Assembly (NCBI RefSeq): GCF_023544445.1
Contig: NZ_JALPVJ010000004.1
Location: 62,001 to 126,000, forward strand
Origin: Actinoplanes sp. M2I2
GTDB taxonomy: Bacteria > Actinomycetota > Actinomycetes > Mycobacteriales > Micromonosporaceae
Direction: 5' to 3'
Length of the DNA: 64,000 nt
This document shows positions 36,045 to 44,073 of the stretch, piece after piece. Both the position numbers and the translations under genes were made by a program. How positions within the stretch are numbered: position 1 is the stretch's first letter; every line of letters begins with the position of its first letter. The notes under the pieces are model-generated. The model made no database searches, had not been told where the DNA came from, and worked only from the letters and a program-made list of their open reading frames with translations.

Positions 36045-36797
36045 TCAGACGCTGAACCGGCGCCGGGCGACCAGGCCGCCGACGACCAGGAAGACAGCGA
36101 CGAAACCGACCCGGGTCACGGCCAGGAGGAACACCCCGCGCGCGTCGGCGCCGGGCAGGTCGGCGACGGCCTGAAGGAACGCCGCGCAGAAGGCCAGCCC
36201 GACCGCGAGGGCGACGCGCTCGTCCACCGCCGCCCACAGCAGGACGGCCAGACCGACCCACCACAGCGCCGGGGTGCCGAGCGCCACGGCGTCGATCGGC
36301 AGGAGCGGCAGTGCCAGCAGCGCCGGATTGCGGACGGGGGTGCGGGGCCCGGGAAGCAGCAGCAGGACGGCGGCCAGCGAATAGCCGGTGACCGCTCGCC
36401 AGTCGGTCCCGTTGGCCGCGGCCAGCACGAAGGCCGCGAAGGCCGACAACGCCGCGGGCACCCGCCAGCCGGCGACGATCGCGCCGGCCGCCAGGACGAC
36501 GGCCGCCCACACCAGGGTCTGCGCCGTGCTCAGCGGCAGCCAGCCCGACGCGACCTGGCGGCCCGTGCTCACGGCGCTGAAGATCAGCAGCAGGAGCGCG
36601 GCCGCCCGGGCCGCGTAGAGCCACCGCACCCTCAGCGGCTGATCGCCGCCGGCGCGGGCGCGCAGGCCCCCGAGCACGAGCGCGGGCAGCTCGCGCCCCA
36701 TCGGCCGGCCGGCCGTGAGGAGCACGTCGAGCATCTCGTCGCGCGGATGGCCGGCCGGATAGAGGCGCAGCAGAGCCGCGTACACCCGCTCGCTCAT
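36045..36797 (-). CDS. Multi-pass membrane protein under PadR control
   Basis: The 250-residue product starts with a short cytosolic helix typical of proteins encoded next to PadR regulators (MSERVYAALLRLYPAGHPRDEML, in parts), followed by about six to seven hydrophobic helices (for example LVWAAVVLAAGAIVAGW). No enzyme or transporter motif is visible and the function is unknown. The ATG at 36797 overlaps the padR stop (ATGA), so the regulator and membrane protein form one operon that PadR probably controls. Confidence 0.8.
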   Translation of the reverse strand: MSERVYAALLRLYPAGHPRDEMLDVLLTAGRPMGRELPALVLGGLRARAGGDQPLRVRWLYAARAAALLLLIFSAVSTGRQVASGWLPLSTAQTLVWAAVVLAAGAIVAGWRVPAALSAFAAFVLAAANGTDWRAVTGYSLAAVLLLLPGPRTPVRNPALLALPLLPIDAVALGTPALWWVGLAVLLWAAVDERVALAVGLAFCAAFLQAVADLPGADARGVFLLAVTRVGFVAVFLVVGGLVARRRFSV

Positions 36798-37108
36798 GCC
36801 AGGCCCCCGAGGGCCCGCGGCTGGAGCACGACGCGCGCCGCGGCGGCCATCCGGGCGGCCTCCGCCCGCAGAGCGGAGCGGCCGTCCGGAGTCAGCGCGT
36901 AGTGGCGGCGGGCCCGGCCGTTGACCACCTCTTCGCGGACGACCTCGACCAGCTCCTCTTTGGTGAGGCGGTCGAGGGCCTGATAGAGCGTGCCGGTGGC
37001 CAGCCGCACCCGGTCGCCGGACAGGGCGGCCACCCGGCTCATGATCGCGTAACCGTGACCCGGCTCGTCCTGCAGCGCGGCCAGGATGAAGTACGTCGGC
37101 TCCCTCAC
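36794..37108 (-). CDS. PadR-family transcriptional regulator
   Basis: This 104-residue winged-helix repressor has the PadR hallmarks: start PTYFILAALQDEPGHGYAI, recognition region LATGTLYQALDRLTKEELV, wing RARRHYALTPDGRSAL, and a short C-terminal dimerisation helix. The GTG at 37108 follows a TATGTT -10 box by 6 nt (leaderless). Two perfect palindromes cover the -10 and -35, which strongly suggests autorepression. It is the first gene of a two-gene operon. Confidence 0.92.
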   Translation of the reverse strand: MREPTYFILAALQDEPGHGYAIMSRVAALSGDRVRLATGTLYQALDRLTKEELVEVVREEVVNGRARRHYALTPDGRSALRAEAARMAAAARVVLQPRALGGLA

Positions 37109-37113
37109 GGAGC

Positions 37114-37143
37114 CAACATATGTTGTTGAGTTACATATGTAAA
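37114..37143 (-). promoter_or_regulatory. padR promoter/operator: twin palindromes over -10 and -35
   Basis: CAACATATGTTG (37114-37125) and TTACATATGTAA (37131-37142) are perfect 12-bp palindromes. On the minus strand they contain a near-consensus promoter: -35 TTTACA (37143-37138), 17-bp spacing, -10 TATGTT (37120-37115), then 6 nt to the GTG. ATGT/ACAT half-sites are typical PadR targets. Confidence 0.8.
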
Positions 37144-37147
37144 CAGG

Positions 37148-37672
37148 TCAGGCGACGGCCTCGAGGTCGGCCCTGGTCAGCAGCGCGCGCAGCTGGATGC
37201 CCTCGGCCGACAGCGCCTGGGCGCCGCCCTCCTGGCGGTCGATCACGCACAGGGCGTGATCCACGTGCGCGCCCAGGTTGCGCAGGTCCTTGGTCGAGAT
37301 GACGACCTGTCCACCCGAGGTCACCACGTCCTCGACGACCAGCACGCGCCGGCCGGCCACCTCGGCGCCCTCGGCGAGCCGCGCGGTGCCGTACTGCTTG
37401 GCCTGCTTGCGGACGAAGGCGGTGGGCAGCTTGGCGTGCCGGGCGACCGCGGTCACGACGGCGATGCCACCCATCTCCAGGCCGGCCAGCACCTCGGTGC
37501 CCTCCGGGATCAGCACGGCCATCTCCTCGGCCAGCCTGTCCAGGAGCTCCGGATCGGCCTCGAACTGGTACTTGTCGAAGTACTCGTTCGCGACGCGGCC
37601 CGATCGCAGGGTGAACTCGCCGGTCAGCCGGCTCACGGCGCGGACCTGCCGCGCAAGGTCAGAGTCAGTCAC
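37148..37672 (-). CDS. pyrE: Orotate phosphoribosyltransferase
   Basis: PyrE joins orotate and PRPP to form OMP in de novo pyrimidine synthesis. The 174-residue product has the PRPP-binding loop VLVVEDVVTSGGQ, the LEMGGIAVVTAVA strand, and FVRKQAKQYG with the active-site Lys pair. The GTG at 37672 gives the usual length; the longer frame to 37744 adds a segment without family similarity. The stop lies only 39 bp upstream of padR, so the padR promoter is squeezed between them. The gene is divergent from the FIST gene. Confidence 0.9.
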   Translation of the reverse strand: MTDSDLARQVRAVSRLTGEFTLRSGRVANEYFDKYQFEADPELLDRLAEEMAVLIPEGTEVLAGLEMGGIAVVTAVARHAKLPTAFVRKQAKQYGTARLAEGAEVAGRRVLVVEDVVTSGGQVVISTKDLRNLGAHVDHALCVIDRQEGGAQALSAEGIQLRALLTRADLEAVA

Positions 37673-37764
37673 AAGGACAAAGCCTGTCAGGCCGCCCGCG
37701 GACACCGGACGGCACCCCACAAGCAACCTCTCAGCAACCGACAAGCGGTGCCGATCAGAGGATC

Positions 37765-38925
37765 ATGCAAAGCACCCCGCACCGGTGGTTCGGCGTGGGC
37801 CAGAGCAGCGCGCCCGATTCCCGCAAGGCGGGAGCCGAGGCCGCGGCCGAGGCGATCGGCGGGCGAGAGAGCAAGGCCGTCTTCGTCTTCGCGTCGGTCG
37901 CTCACGACCTTCCGGCGCTGCTCAAGGGCGTACGGATGGAAGCCGGGCCGGATGCCGAGATCGTCGGCGCCACCACCATGGGCGAGCTGGGCAGCGCCGG
38001 GACCACCGACGGCGGCATCGCCGTAGCGGCCCTCGGCGGCGACGGCTTCACGGTGCAGGTCCGGGCCGCCCAGATCCACCGGTCCGATCCACGAGCCGCG
38101 GGAGCGGCGGCGGCCGAGGCGCTGCACGGCCTGGACGACGAGAATCAGGTGCTCGTCCTCCTGGCCGACGGGCTGTCGGGGCAGCAGCACGAGATCGTCC
38201 GGGGGGCGTACTCGTCGATCGGCGCGAGCGTCCCGCTGGTCGGCGGGTTCGCGGCGGACGACCGGCGGTTCCGGCAGACCTACCAGTTCCTCGGCGACGA
38301 GGTGCTCACGGGCGCGGTCGTCGGACTGGCGCTCGGCTCGGACGGGCCGATCGGCATCGGGGTCGCGCACGGCTGGCGCCGCAAGGAACCGCCGATGGTG
38401 GTGACCAAGGCCAGCGGCCCGCACATCTACCAGCTCGACGGCGAACCGGCGCTGGACGTGCTGCTGCGCCGCAACGAGCTGGAGGGCTCGGCCGAGGACC
38501 TCTTCGACCGTGGCCGGGCGCTGCAGCCCCTCGGCCTGTCCCGCCGCAGCGGCGAGGACATCCGGGTGATCCACGCCGGTGACGACGAGGCCCGCTCGAT
38601 CTGGGGCACCGCCGACGTGCCGCAGGGCGCGCTGGTCTGGCTGATGGAGGGTGACCGGCAGTCGATGCTGGACGGTGCGGCGTGGTCGTGCACCGAGGCG
38701 ATCGCCCGGCTCGACGGGCTGCCGCCGCTCGGCGTGCTCGCCTTCGACTGCGGGGGCCGCTGGGCCGGGCTCGTCGAGGGCGGGCTGGACCAGGAGATCC
38801 AGGCGATGCGGACGGCGTTGAGCGACGCGCCGTTCGCCGGCTTCTACACGCTCGGCGAGATAGCCCGGGTCCGTGGCGCGCTCGGCACCCACGCGCTGAC
38901 CCTCGTCACGCTGGCCCTGGCCTGA
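37765..38925 (+). CDS. FIST-domain sensory protein
   Basis: The 386-residue product contains FIST_N (about 30-215, with FVFASVAHDLPALLKG and VGATTMGELG) and FIST_C (about 225-365, with YYQLDG-like IYQLDGEPALDVL and GVLAFDCGGRW). FIST domains are predicted small-ligand sensors that usually feed into signalling outputs. Here it is a stand-alone protein 3 bp upstream of a diguanylate cyclase/phosphodiesterase and probably regulates it. The ATG at 37765 is preceded by AGAGG. No membrane segment. Confidence 0.9.
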   Translation: MQSTPHRWFGVGQSSAPDSRKAGAEAAAEAIGGRESKAVFVFASVAHDLPALLKGVRMEAGPDAEIVGATTMGELGSAGTTDGGIAVAALGGDGFTVQVRAAQIHRSDPRAAGAAAAEALHGLDDENQVLVLLADGLSGQQHEIVRGAYSSIGASVPLVGGFAADDRRFRQTYQFLGDEVLTGAVVGLALGSDGPIGIGVAHGWRRKEPPMVVTKASGPHIYQLDGEPALDVLLRRNELEGSAEDLFDRGRALQPLGLSRRSGEDIRVIHAGDDEARSIWGTADVPQGALVWLMEGDRQSMLDGAAWSCTEAIARLDGLPPLGVLAFDCGGRWAGLVEGGLDQEIQAMRTALSDAPFAGFYTLGEIARVRGALGTHALTLVTLALA

Positions 38926-38928
38926 CCG

Positions 38929-41136
38929 ATGGAGTCGTGGTCGACGCATCAGCTCACGGAGTACTTCACCGCGGTGAACGCGGCGGAGGACGAGGCGACG
39001 GCGATCGCGGGCGCGGTCGAGCGGGCCACCGAGATGGTCGAGGCCGAGGTGGGCGCGGTCGTGCGCGAGGGTCGCATCTCCGGCGCGTACGGCTTCGGGC
39101 CGGTGGTGCCCGAGGCGGCGTTGCACGAGGTGGCCGCCGGGCAACCGATCCTCGTCGTCCCGTACGTCGGTGAAATGCACGCGATCAGCAACCCGCTCGG
39201 CGCGGAGAGCGGCGACGCGCTCATCGTGGCCCGGATGGGCGAGCCGTTCGAGCCCTCGGAACGGCAGATGCTGCAGGGCATGGGCCAGGTGCTCGGGCTG
39301 GCCCTGCGCAGCATCCGGGTGCTCGCCGCGGAACGCCGTCTGCGGACCGAGAAGGAGCAGCAGGCGACCAGCGCGCAGACCCGGCAGCGGCTGGTCGAGT
39401 CGCTGCTGACCATCCAGCGGGCGATCTCGGCGCGGCGCCCGCTGCCCGAGATCCTCGACGCGGTGACCGGCGGGGCGGCCGAGCTGCTGGCCGGGGCCAC
39501 GGTGACGCTGATGCTCGCCGAGGGCGGACCGGACCGGCGGCTGACGGTCGCCTCGACCTGCGGCGACGCCGCCGCGCCGCCGGAGAGTCTGGCCCGGGCG
39601 GCGATGGCCGGCGGGGCCGCGCTGATACGACCCGACAACGGCGGCTGCCTGATCGCCGCCCCGGTACGGGTCACCGGCGAGATGGCCGGCAGCCTGGTCG
39701 CCCGGCTGCCCGCGACGACGTCCGGGCAGAACGAGCAGCGCGACCAGCTGGCCGCCTTCGCCCAGCAGGTGAGCCTGGCGCTGACCGACGCGCGCACGGT
39801 CGAGGCGGTCCGCGAGGCCCATCACGACCTGATCACCGGACTGCCCAACCGCGCGCTGTTCCTCAAGATCCTCAACCGGGTGCTGGCCTCCCGCGACACG
39901 ACGGCCGACCCCACGAGCGTGCTGTTCATCGACCTCGACCGGTTCAAGGCGGTCAACGACAGCCTGGGGCACGACGCCGGCGACCAGTTGCTCGCGCTCG
40001 TCGCCCGGCGGCTGCGAGGCTGCGTCCGGGCCAGCGACACCACCGCCCGGCTCGGCGGCGACGAGTTCGCGGCGCTGCTGCACGACTCCCCGGCCGAGGC
40101 GGCCGAGGTCGTCGGCGCGCGCATCGTCGCCACCCTCAAGGAGCCGTTCCGGGTGGCCGGGCGTGAGGTCTTCATCGGCGCCAGCGTCGGGATCGCGATC
40201 TCGCGCGAGGACGACGAGAAATCCGAAGAGCTGCTGCACAACGCCGACGTGGCGATGTACCGGGCCAAGAAGGAGGGTCCGGGCCGGGTGCTGCTCTATC
40301 AGCCCTACATGCACGCCGAGGCGCTCGACCACCTGAGCCTGCGGGGCGATCTGCAGCGGGCGTTGCGCGAGGGCGAGTTCCGGCTGCAGTACCAGCCGCT
40401 GATCCGGCTGGCCGACGGTCGGCCGGCCGGCGTCGAGGCGCTGATCCGGTGGCACAGCCCGACCCGCGGCTTCGTCTCGCCGGTCGACTTCATCCCGATC
40501 GCCGAGGAGTTCGGGTTGATTGTCGACATCGGGCAGTGGGTGCTGGAGACGAGCGCGGCCCAGGTGGCCCGATGGCGGCGGGACTTCCCCGAGCTGGGAC
40601 TCAACGTCAACGTCTCGGGACACCAGCTGGTGCATCCGCGCTTCGCCGACAACGTGATGCGGGCGCTGGGCATGGCCGGCCTGCCGTCGAGCGCGGTCAC
40701 CCTCGAGCTGACCGAATCGGTGCTGGTCAGCGAGCCGGATCTGGGTAGGTCGGCGTTGCAGGTGCTGCGCGAGCTCGGCGTCCAGCTCTCGATCGACGAC
40801 TTCGGCACGGGCTATTCGTCGCTGGCCTACCTGCGCGAGCTGCCGGTGGACGAGCTCAAGGTGGACCGGGCGTTCATCGCGCGCGCCGAGCTGACCGCCG
40901 AGGACCTCGCCCTGGTTCGCACGATCGTCCAGCTGGCCCAGATTCTCGGTCTGCGAGTGGTGGCCGAAGGGATCGAGAACGCCGCGCAACTGGCCGCGTT
41001 GCGCGGGCTCGGTTGCGGCTACGGGCAGGGCTTTCACCTGTGCCGGCCGGTCGACCCGGAAGAGATTCCCGCGCGACTCGCCGAGGCGCAAGGGGAGTCA
41101 CCCGTTGGCGTACTTGATCACCGCTCTACCGCATGA
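38929..41136 (+). CDS. GAF-GAF-GGDEF-EAL cyclic-di-GMP turnover protein
   Basis: The 735-residue cytosolic protein has two GAF-like sensory domains (about 1-130 and 145-285), a diguanylate cyclase domain with intact GGDEF (~376-380) and HDLITGLPNRALF, and an EAL phosphodiesterase domain with EALIRW (~503), LNVNVSGHQL, DDFGTGYSSL and KVDRAFI. Both catalytic cores look complete, so it could make or degrade c-di-GMP depending on input. The ATG at 38929 is 3 bp after the FIST stop; the two are one transcript and probably one sensory unit. In related actinomycetes c-di-GMP controls development. Confidence 0.94.
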   Translation: MESWSTHQLTEYFTAVNAAEDEATAIAGAVERATEMVEAEVGAVVREGRISGAYGFGPVVPEAALHEVAAGQPILVVPYVGEMHAISNPLGAESGDALIVARMGEPFEPSERQMLQGMGQVLGLALRSIRVLAAERRLRTEKEQQATSAQTRQRLVESLLTIQRAISARRPLPEILDAVTGGAAELLAGATVTLMLAEGGPDRRLTVASTCGDAAAPPESLARAAMAGGAALIRPDNGGCLIAAPVRVTGEMAGSLVARLPATTSGQNEQRDQLAAFAQQVSLALTDARTVEAVREAHHDLITGLPNRALFLKILNRVLASRDTTADPTSVLFIDLDRFKAVNDSLGHDAGDQLLALVARRLRGCVRASDTTARLGGDEFAALLHDSPAEAAEVVGARIVATLKEPFRVAGREVFIGASVGIAISREDDEKSEELLHNADVAMYRAKKEGPGRVLLYQPYMHAEALDHLSLRGDLQRALREGEFRLQYQPLIRLADGRPAGVEALIRWHSPTRGFVSPVDFIPIAEEFGLIVDIGQWVLETSAAQVARWRRDFPELGLNVNVSGHQLVHPRFADNVMRALGMAGLPSSAVTLELTESVLVSEPDLGRSALQVLRELGVQLSIDDFGTGYSSLAYLRELPVDELKVDRAFIARAELTAEDLALVRTIVQLAQILGLRVVAEGIENAAQLAALRGLGCGYGQGFHLCRPVDPEEIPARLAEAQGESPVGVLDHRSTA

Positions 41137-41196
41137 GCCATGCTCTAGGGGTACTTTTCGCCTAATTAAGACATTTACCCCGGAAGGAAAATAACG

Positions 41197-41496
41197 GTGA
41201 CACCCTTCGCGTTGCTCTTCCTCCTCGCCCTCGCCGGCTCCTCCTGCTTCGCTCTCGGCCGGGCCCTCGGCCGCGGGGAGCGCTACGAGAAGGGCTACCG
41301 CGAGGGGTTCCGCGACGGGGAGACCGGCTCCCTGGCCCGCGCCGCGCGGCTCATCCAGCTCAACGACCGGCCGGCCATCGCACCGGCGATCGAATCCATG
41401 CTCGGTCCCTACGCGGTGCCACAGCAGCAATTGCCCGGGCGCAGCTCGAGCCCCGCGGTCACGGCTGTCCCGGTGCGGCCCCAGCTCGCCCTCTGA
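41197..41496 (+). CDS. Small membrane-anchored protein of unknown function
   Basis: The 99-residue product has one N-terminal hydrophobic helix (LLFLLALAGSSCFALGRALG) and a charged juxtamembrane segment with repeated Gly-Tyr/Phe-Arg-Asp/Glu-Gly (GYREGFRDGE), then a Pro/Ser/Val tail. Nothing in it identifies a function. The GTG at 41197 follows CGGAAGGAAAA. An unusually AT-rich 40-bp patch (CTAATTAAGACATTTA) just upstream probably contains its promoter. A terminator follows. Confidence 0.65.
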   Translation: MTPFALLFLLALAGSSCFALGRALGRGERYEKGYREGFRDGETGSLARAARLIQLNDRPAIAPAIESMLGPYAVPQQQLPGRSSSPAVTAVPVRPQLAL

Positions 41497-41514
41497 CTAC
41501 TCCAGGTCCGGACC

Positions 41515-41548
41515 GCGGGGGTACGGCCGGTGGCCGCACCCCCGCTTT
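41515..41548. terminator. Bidirectional hairpin terminator
   Basis: Stem GCGGGGGT/ACCCCCGC (41515-41522 with 41538-41545) enclosing an inner CGGCC/GGCCG stem, followed by TTTG. It separates the small plus-strand gene from the converging zinc-ribbon membrane protein. Confidence 0.8.
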
Positions 41549-41566
41549 GCTTGTGTACGCGGGTCT

Positions 41567-41624
41567 CGTACGCCGGTCAGCCGGTGATCAGCGACCCGTA
41601 CGCCGGTCAGCCGGTGATCAGCGA
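41567..41624. repeat. 30-bp tandem duplication over a stop codon
   Basis: CGTACGCCGGTCAGCCGGTG continuing ATCAGCGA occurs at 41567 and again at 41597, 30 bp apart, almost identical. The second copy holds the stop codon of the minus-strand membrane protein (41607-41609), the first lies just beyond it. Confidence 0.9.
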
Positions 41625-42230
41625 GCGGAAGACGATGCCGAGGAACGCGCCGGCCAGCCCGCCGACCACCGCGAGGATCAGGGCCAGCCGGCCGAGGCGC
41701 TCGTGCCGCCGGATGCCGACGAACGCCAAAATCGCGGCCAGCGGGGAGAGCACGATCGGCAGGATCAGGACGGCCAGGCCGGCCAGCACGAAGGCGATGA
41801 TGCTGAACGTGTTCGCGGCCCGCGCCGGGGCGGGGTACGGGCTGTTCGGATAGGGCGGGGGCGCGAAGCCGGGCCCGGCCGGGCCTTGCGGGTAGGCCGG
41901 GTAGCCCTGCACGGCCGTGGCGTCCATCGGCGGCGGATAGGCGGCCGGCTGCTGATAGGCGTTCGCGGGCGGGGCGCTCGACGGGACCTGACCGGGAACG
42001 CCGAACGTCGTCGTCGCATCGGTCGCCCACGACGGCTGCTGCCCCTGCTGCGGCGGCGGCCAGGACTGCTGCTGAGCCGGTGCCGGCGGCCATGACTGCT
42101 GCTCGCCCTGGGCCGGGGGCCACCCCGCGGCGGCCGGGTCCGGCGGCGGATAAGGGGAGGCCGGGCGGCCGCAGGCGCTGCACCAGCCGTTCGGCTGTAT
42201 CGCCGTCGAGCCGCAGTTCACGCAGGTCAT
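41607..42230 (-). CDS. Zinc-ribbon, Pro/Gln-rich, DUF4190-like membrane protein
   Basis: The 207-residue product begins with a zinc ribbon (Cys3, Cys6, Cys17, Cys20: CVNCG...CSACG). A ~110-residue Pro/Gln/Ala-rich linker with repeated QQSWPP follows, then two hydrophobic helices (SIIAFVLAGLAVLILPIVL and LALILAVVGGLAGAFLGIVF) flanking RRHERLGR, the pattern of DUF4190 proteins. Function is unknown. The ATG at 42230 has GGAAGAAG upstream. The 3' end is tandemly duplicated just past the stop. Confidence 0.8.
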   Translation of the reverse strand: MTCVNCGSTAIQPNGWCSACGRPASPYPPPDPAAAGWPPAQGEQQSWPPAPAQQQSWPPPQQGQQPSWATDATTTFGVPGQVPSSAPPANAYQQPAAYPPPMDATAVQGYPAYPQGPAGPGFAPPPYPNSPYPAPARAANTFSIIAFVLAGLAVLILPIVLSPLAAILAFVGIRRHERLGRLALILAVVGGLAGAFLGIVFRSLITG

Positions 42231-42391
42231 CGATGTTCTTCTTCCGGGGGGTGTCGGGGTCGATCTCCGCAATCGACTCGCAACCCACCGACCTGAGCGA
42301 ATCGCCCGGTGACCCCCGCCCCCGGCTGAACAGCTCACCACGTACGAGAAAGGGTGGGAAAGGAGCCGCCGGCGACCGACGGCCCGCACCC

Positions 42392-42844
42392 TCAGCCGAG
42401 CTGCCTGCGCACCTCGGCGGCGACCCGGCCACCCTCGGCCCGGCCCGCGACCGCGGCCTGCGCGGCCTTCATCGCGGGACCCATCTGCGCCTTGCCGGTG
42501 AAGCCACCCGCCGCGAGCGCCCCGGCCACCAGCTCGGCGATCTCGTCGTCGCCGAGCTGCTGCGGCAGGTAACGCTCGAGCACCTCGCCCTCGGACCGCT
42601 CCTTGGCCGCCTGCTCGGTCCGCCCCGCGTCGCCGAACGCCGTAGCCGCCTCGCGACGCTTCTTCGACTCCTTGTTGAGGACGGCGAGGACCTCGTCGTC
42701 GGAGAGGTCACGAGCCGCGGAACCGGCGACCTCGGCGTTGCGCACGGCGGCCAGCGCCATCCGCAGCGTCGCCGTGGTGAGCTCGTCGCGGCTCTTCATC
42801 GCCGTGTGCAGGTCATCGTTCAGGCGGTCCTTCAGCGTTCCCAT
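42392..42844 (-). CDS. GatB/YqeY domain protein
   Basis: The 150-residue product is a stand-alone YqeY/GatB-tail domain with LKDRLNDDLHTAMKSRDEL, EGEVLERYLPQQL and a C-terminal AAGGFTGKAQMGPAMKAA. The GatB form of this domain helps bind tRNA in amidotransferases; the free form has no settled function. The ATG at 42844 has TAGTTT 8 nt upstream (leaderless). The start lies only 26 bp from the divergent metallophosphoesterase start, with overlapping -10 boxes. Confidence 0.9.
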   Translation of the reverse strand: MGTLKDRLNDDLHTAMKSRDELTTATLRMALAAVRNAEVAGSAARDLSDDEVLAVLNKESKKRREAATAFGDAGRTEQAAKERSEGEVLERYLPQQLGDDEIAELVAGALAAGGFTGKAQMGPAMKAAQAAVAGRAEGGRVAAEVRRQLG

Positions 42845-42852
42845 GGACGGAG

Positions 42853-42862
42853 AAACTACCCT
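42853..42862. promoter_or_regulatory. Overlapping divergent -10 boxes for the YqeY and metallophosphoesterase genes
   Basis: Minus-strand TAGTTT (42858-42853) and plus-strand TACCCT (42857-42862) share two base pairs. Each lies 8 nt from its start codon. The two promoters cannot be occupied by RNA polymerase at once. Confidence 0.55.
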
Positions 42863-42870
42863 TGCTACCC

Positions 42871-43767
42871 ATGCGCAAGCGCTCTGTTTTCACCCTCGGT
42901 TCCGCGGTGCTCGCCACAGGGGCCGCCACGTTCGCCTACGCCTCGCTGATCGAACGCAACCTGTTCGCGCTCCGCCGCTTCGACGTGCCGGTGCTCGAAC
43001 CCGACGCCGAGCCGCTGCGCATCCTGCACCTGTCGGACCTGCACATGATGCCCGACCAGCGCCGCAAACAGGCGTGGGTGGCCGCGCTGGCCGGCGTCGA
43101 CCCCGACCTGGTCGTGGTCACCGGCGACAACATGGCCGACCCGGAGTCCCTGCCCGGCGTGCTGCGCGCCCTCGACCCGCTGCTGTCGGTGCCCGGCGCG
43201 TTCGTGTTCGGCTCGAACGACTACCGCGGCCCCCGCTGGAAGAACCCGCTGCTCTACCTGATGCCCGAACGCGAGTACGTCCAGGGCGACGCCGACCTGC
43301 CGGCCGAGGACCTGCGCCACGCGCTCACCGACGCCGGCTGGGCCGACCTGAACAACGCCCGCACGGTGCTCAAGGCCGGCGGCCGCTCGATCGAGCTGGC
43401 CGGCGTGGACGACCCCCACATCAACCGCGACGAGTACGCCGCCGTGGCCGGCCCGGTCTCCCCCGCCGCCGACGTGCACCTGGGCGTCACCCACACCCCC
43501 GCCTCCCGGGTGCTGAACGCCATGGCCGCCGACGGCTTCGAGCTCCTGCTGGCCGGCCACACCCACGGCGGCCAGGTGTGCGTCCCGTTCTACGGCGCCC
43601 TGACCACCAACTGCGACCTGCCCCACCACATGGCCAAGGGCCTGCACCGCTGGCCCACCTCCGACTCCTGGCTCCACGTCTCGGCCGGCCTGGGCACCCA
43701 CCCCACCGCCCCGATCCGCTTCGCCTGCCGCCCGGAGGCCTCGGTCCTCACGCTGATACCGCGCTGA
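42871..43767 (+). CDS. Calcineurin-like metallophosphoesterase, membrane-anchored
   Basis: The 298-residue product has an N-terminal signal-anchor helix (LGSAVLATGAATFAYASL), then metallophosphoesterase motifs HLSDLHMMP (DxH), VVTGDNM (GDxx), FGSNDY in place of GNHE/D, and LAGHTHGGQV. The family cleaves phospho-esters such as UDP-sugars, lipid A intermediates or nucleotides; the substrate here is unknown. Its place downstream of ponA2 matches Rv3683. The ATG at 42871 has TACCCT 8 nt upstream; the in-frame TTG at 42862 is not needed. tRNA-Pro follows. Confidence 0.9.
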   Translation: MRKRSVFTLGSAVLATGAATFAYASLIERNLFALRRFDVPVLEPDAEPLRILHLSDLHMMPDQRRKQAWVAALAGVDPDLVVVTGDNMADPESLPGVLRALDPLLSVPGAFVFGSNDYRGPRWKNPLLYLMPEREYVQGDADLPAEDLRHALTDAGWADLNNARTVLKAGGRSIELAGVDDPHINRDEYAAVAGPVSPAADVHLGVTHTPASRVLNAMAADGFELLLAGHTHGGQVCVPFYGALTTNCDLPHHMAKGLHRWPTSDSWLHVSAGLGTHPTAPIRFACRPEASVLTLIPR

Positions 43768-43821
43768 CCTGCGGTTTTACGCTTCTGGGGATACCGATTT
43801 CGCGTCCGCCCCGGCGTCGGA

Positions 43822-43827
43822 TAGTAT
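43822..43827 (+). promoter_or_regulatory. -10 box (TAGTAT) of tRNA-Pro
   Basis: TAGTAT lies 12 nt before the first base of the tRNA, a suitable position for a short 5' leader. Confidence 0.5.
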
Positions 43828-43839
43828 TTCCAGGCAGCT

Positions 43840-43916
<77 letters not shown>

Positions 43917-43925
43917 GAGTTTGGC

Positions 43926-43973
43926 CAGTTGAGGGCCGGTGCATCGGAGACGATGCCCGGCCCTCAACTGTTT
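43926..43973 (+). terminator. Terminator of tRNA-Pro
   Basis: A 14-bp perfect stem CAGTTGAGGGCCGG (43926-43939 with 43957-43970), extended by an inner GCATC/GATGC stem and followed by TTT. It may also stop the converging NADAR gene transcript. Confidence 0.85.
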
Positions 43974-44073
43974 CCACGGCCGTTCGGGAGACGACTCAGC
44001 GTTCGGTCGAGCACGGCGCCCGGCGAGGGTCTTCGCGCCCGCAGGCCCGGCCTTCTGGCGCTCGGCCGGCCGG

